A DNA stretch of 64,000 nucleotides from the NCBI GenBank assembly GCA_022709425.1, contig JAKLIW010000004.1:62001-126000 (forward strand). Direction: 5' to 3'. The notes below the pieces were generated by a model. The model ran no database searches and was not told where the DNA came from. It was given only the letters and a program-made list of their open reading frames with translations. The DNA is from a bacterium. Its GTDB lineage: Bacteria > UBP6 > UBA1177 > JAKLFG01. This document shows, in pieces, positions 9,036 through 16,942 of this stretch. The translations under genes and the position numbers were made by a program. Within the stretch, counting starts at the first letter, position 1. Every line of letters begins with the position of its first letter.

Positions 9036-10814
9036 ATGAACATCATATCGGCCGACGGCATCTCCCGGACGATCGCCGACAAGCCGCTTTTCGAGAACCT
9101 CTCTTTCGGTATCGGTGATGGCGACAAGGTGTCGCTGATCGGCGTGAATGGCTGCGGCAAAACGACGCTCCTGCGGCTGGTGGCGGGGCTCGATCAGCCC
9201 GACGGCGGCACGGTGGTCCGGTCGCGCGACGCCCGCATAGCCTACCTTCCTCAGATACCGCCTTTCGATCCGGCGCATACCATCGAAGAGCATCTTTTCA
9301 GCGGTCCCGCCGCCCACGACCGGCCCGAGGGGTGGCGGCTCAAGTCGTTCCTGACCGATTACGGGGTGACCGACCTTGCGGCGCGGATGGGGGCGCTGTC
9401 GGGGGGGATGCAGAAAAAGGTGGCGCTCGCCCGGGTGTTGGCGACCGACGCGCAACTGCTGATACTCGACGAGCCGACCAACCACCTCGATCTCGACGCC
9501 ATCCTCCGGCTACAGGAACATCTGCGCGAGATGAAAAAGGCGCTCTTCATGGTGACCCACGACCGGATGTTCCTCGACGCCGTTTCGACCGGCATCTGGG
9601 AGATCGACCGGCGGCAGCTCTTCACCTACGGCGGCGGCTACGAACGCTATCTGGAACGGAAGGCGGAGCGCGACCTGAGCCTTCAGCGCAGTGAAGATAA
9701 GGCCGAGAACATCCTGCGGACCGAACTCGAATGGCTGCGGCGCGGCCCCAAGGCGCGGGCCACCAAGTCGCAGGACCGCAAGGACCGGATACAGCGCCTG
9801 CTCGACCGCGAACAGATAGCGGCGCCGGGCGAGGTGGAGCTATCCATTACCGGGCGGCGGCTCGGGAAGAAGATACTGGAGGTGAAGGGGATAACGAAAC
9901 GCTACGGCGGCCGCGTGGTGCTCAACCCCTTCAGTTGGACCTTCAAAAAGAACCAGAAACTCGGCATCGTGGGGCCCAACGGCTGCGGCAAGACGACGCT
10001 CCTCAACCTCCTGACCGGCGTGATAGAACCCGACGGCGGCACGGTCGAGCCGGGGGTGAACACCTGTTTCGGTTATTTCGATCAGCGCGGCGCAACGCTC
10101 GACCCCGATATGAAGGTCATCGACTTCATCAAGAGCGCGGGGGAGCGGATAGAGGTGGCGGGCGGCGTCACCATCAGCGCGTCGCAGATGCTCGAACGGT
10201 TCCTCTTCACCGGGACGATGCAGTATCAGCCCATCGGGAAACTGTCGGGCGGGGAGAAGCGGCGTCTCCAACTGCTTTTCGTCCTGATGAAGAACCCCAA
10301 CTTCCTCATACTCGACGAGCCGACCAACGATCTCGATATCAAGACGCTCACGATACTGGAGGATTTCCTGCAACGGTTCGAGGGGTGTCTGCTCATCGTT
10401 TCGCACGACCGCTGGTTCATCGACCGGTGCTGCGAGTTCCTGCTCGTGTTCGATGAGAACGCGACGGTCGGCGGTTTTGCCTGCGACATGTCTGACTATA
10501 TCGAGATGCGGGCGGCGCAGAAGGTGCGGGCAAAGGAGCCGGAGAAAAAAGAAAAACCGGTGCCGCAGGTCCGTCCCCGCGACATCGAGAAAAAGGTGAA
10601 GCTCACCTTCAAGGAGCGGCTGGAGCTCGATAAACTGCCGGCCGAGATCGGGGCGCTGGAGCGCGAGAAGGAAGAGCTGGAGGCGCAGTTGTCAGGTGGT
10701 GCTCATGGCGACATGGCGCGGTTGACGGCGTTGGGACACCGGTTCGAAGAGGTGCGGCGACTCATCGACGAAAAGCTGGAACGCTGGGCGTTATTGTCGG
10801 AGAAAGAGGAGTAG
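9036..10814 (+). CDS. uup: ABC-F ATPase, Uup type
   Basis: A 592-residue soluble protein with two ABC domains and no membrane part. The first Walker A is GVNGCGKTTL (about residue 37) with signature LSGGMQKKVALA and Walker B LLILDEPTNHLDL. The second is GPNGCGKTTL with LSGGEKRRLQLL and FLILDEPTNDLDI. The interdomain linker carries the basic RRGPKARATKSQ stretch typical of Uup. A C-terminal coiled coil (about 520-592) follows, the Uup DNA/ribosome-binding tail. ABC-F proteins act on ribosomes; Uup is also linked to replication and precise transposon excision in E. coli. The start at 9036 follows a GAGGAT site; a TATAAT box lies at 9003-9008, so ATGs at 9021 and 9027 are less likely. Confidence 0.88.
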   Translation: MNIISADGISRTIADKPLFENLSFGIGDGDKVSLIGVNGCGKTTLLRLVAGLDQPDGGTVVRSRDARIAYLPQIPPFDPAHTIEEHLFSGPAAHDRPEGWRLKSFLTDYGVTDLAARMGALSGGMQKKVALARVLATDAQLLILDEPTNHLDLDAILRLQEHLREMKKALFMVTHDRMFLDAVSTGIWEIDRRQLFTYGGGYERYLERKAERDLSLQRSEDKAENILRTELEWLRRGPKARATKSQDRKDRIQRLLDREQIAAPGEVELSITGRRLGKKILEVKGITKRYGGRVVLNPFSWTFKKNQKLGIVGPNGCGKTTLLNLLTGVIEPDGGTVEPGVNTCFGYFDQRGATLDPDMKVIDFIKSAGERIEVAGGVTISASQMLERFLFTGTMQYQPIGKLSGGEKRRLQLLFVLMKNPNFLILDEPTNDLDIKTLTILEDFLQRFEGCLLIVSHDRWFIDRCCEFLLVFDENATVGGFACDMSDYIEMRAAQKVRAKEPEKKEKPVPQVRPRDIEKKVKLTFKERLELDKLPAEIGALEREKEELEAQLSGGAHGDMARLTALGHRFEEVRRLIDEKLERWALLSEKEE

Positions 10815-10822
10815 GGGCGACC

Positions 10823-11152
10823 CTACCACTTCTTGAAAATAAAGAACACCGCAAGGATGATGAGGGCGAACCCGACGAGGTAGTTCCACTTGAACTCCTC
10901 CTTGAGATAGACCACCGAGAAGACCGCGAAGACCACCAGCGTGATCACCTCCTGTATCGTCTTCAACTGCGCGGCGGTGAAGGTGCCGTGCCCCCAGCGG
11001 TTTGCGGGGACCATGAAGCAGTACTCGATAAAGGCGATGAGCCACGACGCGATGATGACGATCCAGAGCGGCTTGTCCTTGAACCGCAGGTGGCCGTACC
11101 ACGCGATGGTCATGAAGATGTTCGAAACGGTGAGCAAAGCGATGGTTCTCAT
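10823..11152 (-). CDS. DMT-superfamily protein, DUF486
   Basis: A 109-residue membrane protein with four helices. The sequence around IAWYGHLRF, WGHGTFTAAQLKTIQEVITL and LKEEFKWNYLVGF is characteristic of the DUF486 family, a small group related to the drug/metabolite transporter superfamily. The length matches the family. A GGAG site sits seven bases before the ATG at 11152; a longer frame running further upstream would overlap the class II aldolase gene. It may be co-transcribed behind the aldolase gene (16-base gap). Substrate unknown. Confidence 0.88.
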   Translation of the reverse strand: MRTIALLTVSNIFMTIAWYGHLRFKDKPLWIVIIASWLIAFIEYCFMVPANRWGHGTFTAAQLKTIQEVITLVVFAVFSVVYLKEEFKWNYLVGFALIILAVFFIFKKW

Positions 11153-11168
11153 AAATGACTCCGTATGG

Positions 11169-12113
11169 TCAGGATAATTCTTTCCGGTAAGCGGCCAAGG
11201 CTGCCGTTTCGGTGCGGTGGATGACCGCGAAGGGGGCGTTGAAATCGAATTCCCCGGCGGCGAACAGGCCGTGGCCGCGGACGATGGCGGCGCCGTGCTT
11301 CGTGACGGCGTCGGGGAGGGTGCGGGCGAGATCGGCGCCCGGATCGCCCGTGACCACCGGCAGTCCGAAGAGGCTCTTTTCTTCGCCGGCAAGCGACCGG
11401 ATGACGGTCCAGCGCGGGTGACCGTGGAGCACCGCGCGGTAGCGGCTCTCGAGGGCGATACGCCGGTGCGACGGATATTCGGAGGAGGCGCAGCGGGCGG
11501 TGCCGCATTCTTCGCACAGCGGGCAGAGCGCCGTGCCGCCGTCGAGTTTATCCAGCGGCGCGCCGGAGCGGCTGATAAGGAGCGTGTCGCGCATCCGGTA
11601 GGAGATGTTGCCGAAGATCGAGTCGACCAGCCCTGCCGCCACGAGCGCTGCCCCCGCCTCGCCGACAGCGCGCTGTGCCGCCGATTCGTCGGCGAAGGGA
11701 CCGTGCATCAGGCGCGGGGCGGCCGGTAACGGCGGGAGAGCGGCAAGAAGTTCGCGGGCAAGCGTCCCGGCGGCGGCGGGAAGCGTCCCGACGCGCTTCA
11801 GGGCCAGTATCTCGCCGAAAAAGTGGACGAAGAGGGCGAACCGCGCGATGTCGCGGTGGAGGAGCGCCTGCGCTTCGGTCGTGACGCCGCGGACGAGTAT
11901 CCTGCCGTCGCGGGTGAGATGGACGGTGCGGTCGCCCACGGCATCCTGCGGCCGTTCGATGATCGGGATATCGGTGAGGAAGAGCCGCGTCTCGGAATCG
12001 CGCGGGGTGAGGCGGTCGATGCCGGCGGCGCAATAATGGACGACTATCGAGTGATAGGGTTCGCGGTGTTCTTCAAGCAGGAAAAAATCGGTCGGCACAC
12101 AGCACCTCGTCAT
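11169..12113 (-). CDS. Class II aldolase/adducin family protein
   Basis: A 314-residue protein. The C-terminal two-thirds has the class II aldolase fold: IFGNISYRM, then LHGHPRWTV with the metal-binding His-x-His pair, and IVRGHGLFAAG with the third histidine. Family members are zinc lyases acting on sugar phosphates or related decarboxylases/epimerases. The N-terminal ~110 residues are an extra segment I do not recognise. A four-cysteine group (CPLCEECGTARC) within the aldolase domain is unusual and could bind a metal. The start at 12113 is chosen because the promoter -10 box ends only ten bases upstream, so the longer reading from 12152 begins inside the -35 box. The mRNA would be leaderless or nearly so. 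Confidence 0.75.
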   Translation of the reverse strand: MTRCCVPTDFFLLEEHREPYHSIVVHYCAAGIDRLTPRDSETRLFLTDIPIIERPQDAVGDRTVHLTRDGRILVRGVTTEAQALLHRDIARFALFVHFFGEILALKRVGTLPAAAGTLARELLAALPPLPAAPRLMHGPFADESAAQRAVGEAGAALVAAGLVDSIFGNISYRMRDTLLISRSGAPLDKLDGGTALCPLCEECGTARCASSEYPSHRRIALESRYRAVLHGHPRWTVIRSLAGEEKSLFGLPVVTGDPGADLARTLPDAVTKHGAAIVRGHGLFAAGEFDFNAPFAVIHRTETAALAAYRKELS

Positions 12114-12123
12114 TGACCGGGCG

Positions 12124-12152
12124 ACTATACCGCTGCTAGTGGGCAAAGTCAA
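12124..12152 (-). promoter_or_regulatory. Promoter of the class II aldolase gene (near-leaderless)
   Basis: Reading leftwards: TTGACT (12152-12147), a 17-base spacer, TATAGT (12129-12124). The ATG begins ten bases after the -10 box, leaving essentially no 5' untranslated leader and no room for a Shine-Dalgarno site. Confidence 0.65.
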
Positions 12153-12175
12153 AAAGGAAAAAACGAACCGTTTTT

Positions 12176-12204
12176 TTGACTTGCGGACGACGGCGCGCTA
12201 CTAT
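12176..12204 (+). promoter_or_regulatory. Promoter of the OmpA lipoprotein gene
   Basis: TTGACT (12176-12181), 17-base spacer, TACTAT (12199-12204). It is back to back with the leftward aldolase promoter. A strong AAGGAGGAA ribosome site precedes the ATG at 12249. Confidence 0.65.
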
Positions 12205-12248
12205 CATGCCGGTCATCCGGCCGGACAAACGACTACAAGGAGGAACAG

Positions 12249-13157
12249 ATGTCGAAAGTATTTCTTTTCGTCGTAATGATGGGCTTTATGGTCTCCTGCG
12301 TTACCAGCGGCACGCACCAACTGGTGGTCGATGAACTGGCGGCTCAGAAGAAGGCAAACGAGGCATTGACGGCCGACAATGACGGCCTGAAAAAAGATGT
12401 TGCCGATCTTAAGGCCGACATCGAAAAATTCAAAGCGGCGCTCCTGAAACTCAAGAAGGAATACGATGACATGTCGAAGAATTTCATGGACGCGATGGCG
12501 TTCAATGACGACCTGAAAAAGACGCTCAAGGAAAAAGGCGCGTCGCTTGAAGAACTCGACGCGAAAAATAAGGAGTTGGCGACGAAAAAGGCCGAGGAGC
12601 AGGCGAAGTTCGCGGCGGAGCAGGAGCGGCTCAAGGCGGAACTCGAACAGTTGAAGCGGATGAAAGAGGCGGCCGAGAAACGGAACGCCGAATTCAATAA
12701 TGTCATGGCGAAGCTCAAGAAGATGATCGACGCCGGAACGCTCTCGGTCAAGATCCGTAAGGGGCGGATGATCGTCACCCTCTCGTCCGACATCCTCTTT
12801 GCCGTCGGGGCGACCGAACTGACCCCGGAGGGCAAGGCGGCCATCGCCGAACTCGCGGCGACCCTGAAAGAGATACCCGACCGCAACTTCCTCGTGGTCG
12901 GTCACTCCGACTCGACGCCGATAAAGAAGAAATTCGCCTCCAACTGGGAACTCTCCTCTCAGCGCGCCATCGAGGTGGTGAAACTGATGATCGCGAGCGG
13001 CGTGCCGCCGACGATGATCGCCGCCTCCGGCAACGCCGAATTCGACCCGATAGCCGATAACGACACCCCCGAGAACAAGACCATGAACCGCCGCGTCGAG
13101 ATCGTCTTCATGCCCAAGATAGACGAACTCCCCGGCTTCGGTCCCGAAGCGAAGTAA
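12249..13157 (+). CDS. OmpA-family lipoprotein with long coiled coil
   Basis: A 302-residue envelope protein. The signal peptide ends in a lipobox MVSC (Cys17), so it is probably lipid-anchored. Residues about 25-165 are a continuous K/E/A/L-rich coiled coil. The C-terminal ~120 residues are an OmpA/MotB-type peptidoglycan-binding domain: ILFAVGATELTPEGKAAI, then VVGHSDSTPIK, LSSQRAIEVV and NRRVEIVFMP. It would tether the outer membrane to peptidoglycan. It has its own promoter and is followed convergently by tRNA genes. The length fits OmpA proteins that carry a coiled coil. Confidence 0.92.
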   Translation: MSKVFLFVVMMGFMVSCVTSGTHQLVVDELAAQKKANEALTADNDGLKKDVADLKADIEKFKAALLKLKKEYDDMSKNFMDAMAFNDDLKKTLKEKGASLEELDAKNKELATKKAEEQAKFAAEQERLKAELEQLKRMKEAAEKRNAEFNNVMAKLKKMIDAGTLSVKIRKGRMIVTLSSDILFAVGATELTPEGKAAIAELAATLKEIPDRNFLVVGHSDSTPIKKKFASNWELSSQRAIEVVKLMIASGVPPTMIAASGNAEFDPIADNDTPENKTMNRRVEIVFMPKIDELPGFGPEAK

Positions 13158-13171
13158 GCAATTCAAAAAAT

Positions 13172-13247
13172 TGGCGCGCCCGGGAGGACTCGAACCTCCA
13201 ACCCTTTGGTTCGAAGCCAAATGATCTATCCATTGAACTACGGGCGC
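13172..13247 (-). tRNA. tRNA-Arg (TCG)
   Basis: A 76-base cloverleaf on the minus strand with acceptor stem GCGCCCG/CGGGCGC, encoded CCA, T-loop GGTTCGAGTCC and anticodon loop CTTCGAA giving anticodon TCG (reads CGA). It lies downstream of a strong terminator that follows tRNA-Met. Confidence 0.93.
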
Positions 13248-13257
13248 ACAAGAACAT

Positions 13258-13294
13258 AAAAAAACGGGTCAGGCCCCGAAGGACCTAACCCGTT
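13258..13294 (-). terminator. Rho-independent terminator with UUCG loop between two tRNA genes
   Basis: On the minus strand a 14-bp stem (with two G-U pairs) closed by a TTCG tetraloop is followed directly by seven T. It lies ten bases after tRNA-Met and ten bases before tRNA-Arg, so tRNA-Arg depends on read-through or its own weak promoter. Confidence 0.85.
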
Positions 13295-13303
13295 GGAAAG
13301 AGA

Positions 13304-13380
13304 TGGTGGCGAGGGAGTGACTCGAACACTCAACCCTCGGGATATGAATCCGATGCTCTAACCAGTTGAGCCACCTCGCC
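13304..13380 (-). tRNA. tRNA-Met (CAT)
   Basis: A 77-base cloverleaf on the minus strand, acceptor GGCGAGG/CCTCGCC, encoded CCA, anticodon CAT. The 5' end pairs normally, so it is not the initiator type. An A-C mismatch closes the anticodon stem. A lysidine-modified tRNA-Ile (CAT) cannot be excluded without further identity-element analysis. Confidence 0.88.
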
Positions 13381-13394
13381 ACGAGGCGTTGCCG

Positions 13395-13422
13395 ATAATA
13401 ATCGTCCGCATGTTTTTGTCAA
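13395..13422 (-). promoter_or_regulatory. Promoter of tRNA-Met
   Basis: Leftward TTGACA (13422-13417), 16-base spacer, TATTAT (13400-13395), placed 15 bases before the mature tRNA-Met 5' end. Confidence 0.65.
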
Positions 13423-13428
13423 AGATTT

Positions 13429-14607
13429 TTAGAGAGGTTTGCGCAGGAGCGTTTCGAGCCGCTGTTCTGTGATGCCGTAGTGGGCCTTGATGGCCGCTAT
13501 CTTCGCATGGAACGGGGCGGGGTCGGAGGGGCGGTTGAGTTTGCGGGCGACGAGCATCACATTCTTCGCGGTGTGTTCGCTCGATATGAATTCGAAGACC
13601 TTCACCGCGTAACCCGACGCTTCGAGCAGAAGCGCCCGGAGCGCGTCGGTCGCTATCTCCGCCTGTCGTTCGGCGAGTATGCCGTGTTCGAGGAATGCGT
13701 TCGCGTCGCCGGTGACGGTGAGCTGTTTGCGCACCTCCTTGTGACAGCAGGGGGCGGCGATGATGAGTTTCGCGCCGTTGACTATACCTTTATATATAGC
13801 GTCATCGGTGGCGGTGTCGCAGGCGTGGAGCGCGATGACCATGTCGGCGGCGGTAAGTTCGGCCGTCGCGATGGTGCCGCGCGTGAACGATAGTCCGGTG
13901 AATTTGCCGTCGGCCGCTATCCTGTTGCAGAGGTCGACCAGTTCCTGCCGCGTCTCGATACCCGAAACCCTCGGGTTCATATTCCGATGGTTGACGAGGT
14001 GGTCGTAGAGCGCGAAGGTGAGGTACCCTTTGCCGCTCCCCATGTCGGCGATGACCGGCGCGGCGGGCAATGCCGTTTCGTTGAGGAGGCCGTCAACGAT
14101 CTCGATGTATTTGTCTATCTGCTTGAACTTGTCCTGCATGGTCGGTTTGACGATCCCCGCGGCGTCGGTGATGCCGAGCGCGTGGAGATAGGGGGCGTGT
14201 GGATCGACGAGGCGCGCCTTCGCCTTGTTGTGGTCGAGCGACGGGGCCTCCTGAAAGCGAGGCGCCGATGCGGTGATGCGCGGCCCTTTCTCCTGAAGCA
14301 TCAGGTGGAGGTCCTCGGCGGTGGAGTAGAGATCGGCGTTGCGGAAGGCGCTGTCGAGCAGTTCCCTGATGACGGTCCGTGCCTCGGCCGGGTCGTAGTT
14401 CTTGACAATGTCCTTGGTCGTGTGGCGGTAGGTGCAGGAGATCGCCAGCCCCTTTTTGATGGTGACGAGCCGTGCGATGACCTGCGTGAGGTCGCTTTTT
14501 TTGTCGCGACGGTCGGAGAGAAGCAGTTTGACGAGGCTTTGGTCGATGATGCTCCGGTCGAGCGCGTCGAAGAAACGATCAAGCGCCGGATGGGCGGGAA
14601 GGGTCAT
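13429..14607 (-). CDS. SAM-dependent methyltransferase, Methyltransf_32 (METTL25-like)
   Basis: A 392-residue protein. The class I methyltransferase motif I is DMGSGKGYLTFAL (about residue 187). ALHACDTATDDAIYKG and IIAAPCCHKE follow; the cysteine pair in the latter is the mark of the Methyltransf_32/METTL25 family. The substrate of bacterial members is not established. The N-terminal 150 residues form an unassigned helical region. The start at 14607 is preceded by a GGAGGTG site; the nearest upstream ATG (14622) is itself part of that site, so it was rejected. The gene is divergent from the START protein gene. Confidence 0.82.
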   Translation of the reverse strand: MTLPAHPALDRFFDALDRSIIDQSLVKLLLSDRRDKKSDLTQVIARLVTIKKGLAISCTYRHTTKDIVKNYDPAEARTVIRELLDSAFRNADLYSTAEDLHLMLQEKGPRITASAPRFQEAPSLDHNKAKARLVDPHAPYLHALGITDAAGIVKPTMQDKFKQIDKYIEIVDGLLNETALPAAPVIADMGSGKGYLTFALYDHLVNHRNMNPRVSGIETRQELVDLCNRIAADGKFTGLSFTRGTIATAELTAADMVIALHACDTATDDAIYKGIVNGAKLIIAAPCCHKEVRKQLTVTGDANAFLEHGILAERQAEIATDALRALLLEASGYAVKVFEFISSEHTAKNVMLVARKLNRPSDPAPFHAKIAAIKAHYGITEQRLETLLRKPL

Positions 14608-14681
14608 GTCGGGCACCTCCATAAGTGTGCATCCTCTCAACATACTGACAAAATCCAAAAGGAAAAGATATCCGTCGAATC

Positions 14682-14709
14682 TTTACTTTTCCCCCCTTTT
14701 TGATACACT
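14682..14709 (+). promoter_or_regulatory. Promoter of the START-protein/MFS pair
   Basis: TTTACT (14682-14687), 16-base pyrimidine-rich spacer, TACACT (14704-14709). An AGAGGTG ribosome site precedes the ATG at 14733. Confidence 0.5.
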
Positions 14710-14732
14710 GCCCCGAATTGAGAGGTGTTGCG

Positions 14733-15353
14733 ATGAAACGCTACGGTCTGTTCTGCTGTATCCTGCTGATCGCATCGTTCCTCTGTGCCGCCGAAGAGCC
14801 GGGCGGCCCGTGGAAAGAGGAGCGGAGCGACGAGAACCTTTCCATCTTCAGCCGAGAGGTCCCCGGCACCGACATCCGCGAGGTGAAGGCGACCGCCCTC
14901 ATGGTCGGCACGATAAAGGAAGCGGTCGACATCATCTTCGACCGGAAGAACCATCCCGGCAACATGCCCTACATCCAGAAGTCGGTGGTGCTGTCAAAGG
15001 ATGACAAGTGCGATGTCTCCTACAATATCATATCGCCGCCGGTCGCCAGTAATCGCGACTATCTCGTCCGGTCGTGCGCCGACAAGACGAGCAGTCAGGA
15101 GACGAAGCTGTGGTGGGAAACGGCGACCCATCCCGACTATCCCGAGAACGAAGACAATGTCCGGGTGAAGGTGAACAAGGGCTACTACATCTTCCGGCAG
15201 ATCGAGCCCGATAAACTGCTGGTCGACTACTATATTTATACCGATCCGGGTGGCTCGTTGCCGATATTCGTTAAGAACATCGCCAACCGCACCGGCGTCT
15301 CCGATGTGCTGGAGAGTCTCGAAAAGACCATTCAGAAGCGCAGAAAGAAGTGA
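14733..15353 (+). CDS. Exported START-domain protein
   Basis: A 206-residue protein with a signal peptide (MKRYGLFCCILLIASFLCA). The rest is a START/SRPBCC lipid-binding fold: WKEERSDENLSIFSREVPG, the IFDRKNHPGNMPYI helix, VSYNIISPPVASNRDYLVRS and WWETATHP. Secreted bacterial START proteins are thought to carry or sense hydrophobic ligands; the ligand here is unknown. The stop overlaps the GTG start of the MFS transporter (GTGA), so the two are coupled and could handle the same lipid or hydrophobic compound. Confidence 0.85.
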   Translation: MKRYGLFCCILLIASFLCAAEEPGGPWKEERSDENLSIFSREVPGTDIREVKATALMVGTIKEAVDIIFDRKNHPGNMPYIQKSVVLSKDDKCDVSYNIISPPVASNRDYLVRSCADKTSSQETKLWWETATHPDYPENEDNVRVKVNKGYYIFRQIEPDKLLVDYYIYTDPGGSLPIFVKNIANRTGVSDVLESLEKTIQKRRKK

Positions 15354-16609
15354 CGATATCCTTGCATGCCCTGTTCGCTCGGCCGCTCGACGACCGTCGA
15401 AAAACCTTTTTTGCCCATGCCGCCTTCATGTCTCTCGAGGAGTTCGTCTGGGGCATTTTTGTCCTCGCGGAGGTGGTTCTTCGTCGCGAACTGCAAGCAA
15501 GTTCCTTCACCATAACGCTCTTCGCGATACTCAATCCCGCCTCGTCGCTCTTTTCTGTTTATTTTTCGCAGGTGCTTTCGGCGCGCCCCGACCATATCTA
15601 CCGCCACATCCGTTTGGTGGCGGTGCTGACGCGCCTGCCGCTGGTGTTGTTTTTCCTTTGGCACGATGCCGCTTCGGTGCTTCTGCTGTTCGGCCTATTC
15701 AACATCGGCGTGGCGATGCTCAAGCCGGTGCAGAGCATCTATATGCGCGAGAATTTCCGCGAAGGAGAGATCGGGCGACTCTACGGCATTACCGTCTCGA
15801 TAGCGAAGGTATTCTTCATCGCCGCCAGTTACGGCTTTGGCCTGTGGATGGATGTCAACCATGCCTCATACATAACGGCATTCGGCGGGAGTGGGGTGGT
15901 GGCGTTCGCATCTGTCCTGCTGCTTACCCTTATTCCGTTCCACGGCTGGCGTACCGTCGAGGCGGCGCCGGCGCCCAAGGATATGCTGGGCTTCGCCACG
16001 ACCCGCGAGACGCTGCGCGACAACGCCCCGTTCCGCCGGTTCGAGGCCGCCTTCTTCACCTACGGATCGGGTTTTATGGTGGTGCTTCCGGCGATGCCGA
16101 TACTGCTGGTAGATCATCTCGATCTTTCCTACAGCGTCGTCTCGTTCGGTCGCGGCGTGATGTCGGCTATCTTTCTGATCATCTTCACCCCTCTGCTCGG
16201 CCGCGTTCTTGACCGGACCAATCCGATCTACCTGAGCAAGGTCTCCTTTTTCGTCCTTATCGCCTATCCGCTGTTCCTCATCGCGGCATGGTTCCTGCGC
16301 GATGCTGCCGAGCCGTTGTTCTACCTTTCGTTCGCCGCCTTTGGGGTGGCGATGGCGGGGGTGACGCTGACCTGGAACGTCGGGCCGATGTATTTCGCGG
16401 CGACCCCCCGGGAGATACCGCGACTGATGAGCGTCCATGTGACGCTGACCGGACTGCGCGGACTGTTGGTGCCGATCGTCGGATATTTTCTTCTCAAGAT
16501 AGGCATCTTAGCACCGTTCTTCGTGAGCGCCTGCTGTTTTTGCGCCGCCGGATTCATGATGCGGCGTGACGGGAAAAATTTGTTGACAGCGGAAAAAAAC
16601 TCCGTATAA
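15350..16609 (+). CDS. MFS transporter
   Basis: A 419-residue polytopic protein with about 11-12 membrane helices, consistent with the major facilitator superfamily. The central loop (around ETLRDNAPFRRFEAAFF) separates two six-helix bundles. The GTG start at 15350 overlaps the START gene stop by four bases; no in-frame ATG lies nearby. The last codons overlap the -10 box of the downstream tRNA promoter. Substrate not predictable. Confidence 0.85.
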   Translation: MTISLHALFARPLDDRRKTFFAHAAFMSLEEFVWGIFVLAEVVLRRELQASSFTITLFAILNPASSLFSVYFSQVLSARPDHIYRHIRLVAVLTRLPLVLFFLWHDAASVLLLFGLFNIGVAMLKPVQSIYMRENFREGEIGRLYGITVSIAKVFFIAASYGFGLWMDVNHASYITAFGGSGVVAFASVLLLTLIPFHGWRTVEAAPAPKDMLGFATTRETLRDNAPFRRFEAAFFTYGSGFMVVLPAMPILLVDHLDLSYSVVSFGRGVMSAIFLIIFTPLLGRVLDRTNPIYLSKVSFFVLIAYPLFLIAAWFLRDAAEPLFYLSFAAFGVAMAGVTLTWNVGPMYFAATPREIPRLMSVHVTLTGLRGLLVPIVGYFLLKIGILAPFFVSACCFCAAGFMMRRDGKNLLTAEKNSV

Positions 16610-16610
16610 A
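16583..16610 (+). promoter_or_regulatory. Promoter of the tRNA-Gly-Cys-Leu cluster
   Basis: TTGACA (16583-16588), 16-base spacer, TATAAA (16605-16610), 18 bases before tRNA-Gly. It lies inside the last codons of the MFS gene. Confidence 0.75.
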
Positions 16611-16628
16611 ACGCCCTGCCTATGCTGA

Positions 16629-16704
16629 GCGGGAATAACTCAGTGGCTAGAGTGCAACCTTGCCAAGGTTGAGGTCGAGGGTTCAAATCCCTTTTCCCGC
16701 TCCA
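16629..16704 (+). tRNA. tRNA-Gly (GCC)
   Basis: A 76-base cloverleaf, acceptor GCGGGAA/TTCCCGC, anticodon loop CTTGCCAAG region giving GCC, T-loop GGTTCAAATCC, CCA encoded. First of three tRNAs transcribed together. Confidence 0.95.
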
Positions 16705-16725
16705 TTTTTTTTTCTTCTTATCCGG

Positions 16726-16799
16726 GGCGCCTTGGCCAAGTGGTAAGGCAGAGGTCTGCAAAATCTCCATCTCCGGTTCGAATCCGGAAGGCGCCTCCA
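16726..16799 (+). tRNA. tRNA-Cys (GCA)
   Basis: A 74-base cloverleaf, acceptor GGCGCCT/AGGCGCC, anticodon GCA in TCTGCAAAA, T-loop GGTTCGAATCC, CCA encoded. Confidence 0.95.
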
Positions 16800-16820
16800 T
16801 CCTTACCTGATATTGTAAGT

Positions 16821-16908
16821 GCCGGAGTGGCGGAATTGGCAGACGCAAGGGACTTAAAATCCCTCGGAGCATTGCTCTGTACCGGTTCAACCCCGGTCTC
16901 CGGCACCA
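16821..16908 (+). tRNA. tRNA-Leu (TAA)
   Basis: An 88-base class II tRNA with a long variable arm (CTCGGAGCATTGCTCTGT region), acceptor GCCGGAG/CTCCGGC, anticodon TAA in ACTTAAAAT, CCA encoded. Confidence 0.95.
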
Positions 16909-16942
16909 TCTCATCGTATCCATTTTTTTATAGGAGCCTACC

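Noticed and set aside
12113-12152. Upstream start of the aldolase gene
   Set aside because: The extra codons lie on the promoter -35/-10 boxes.
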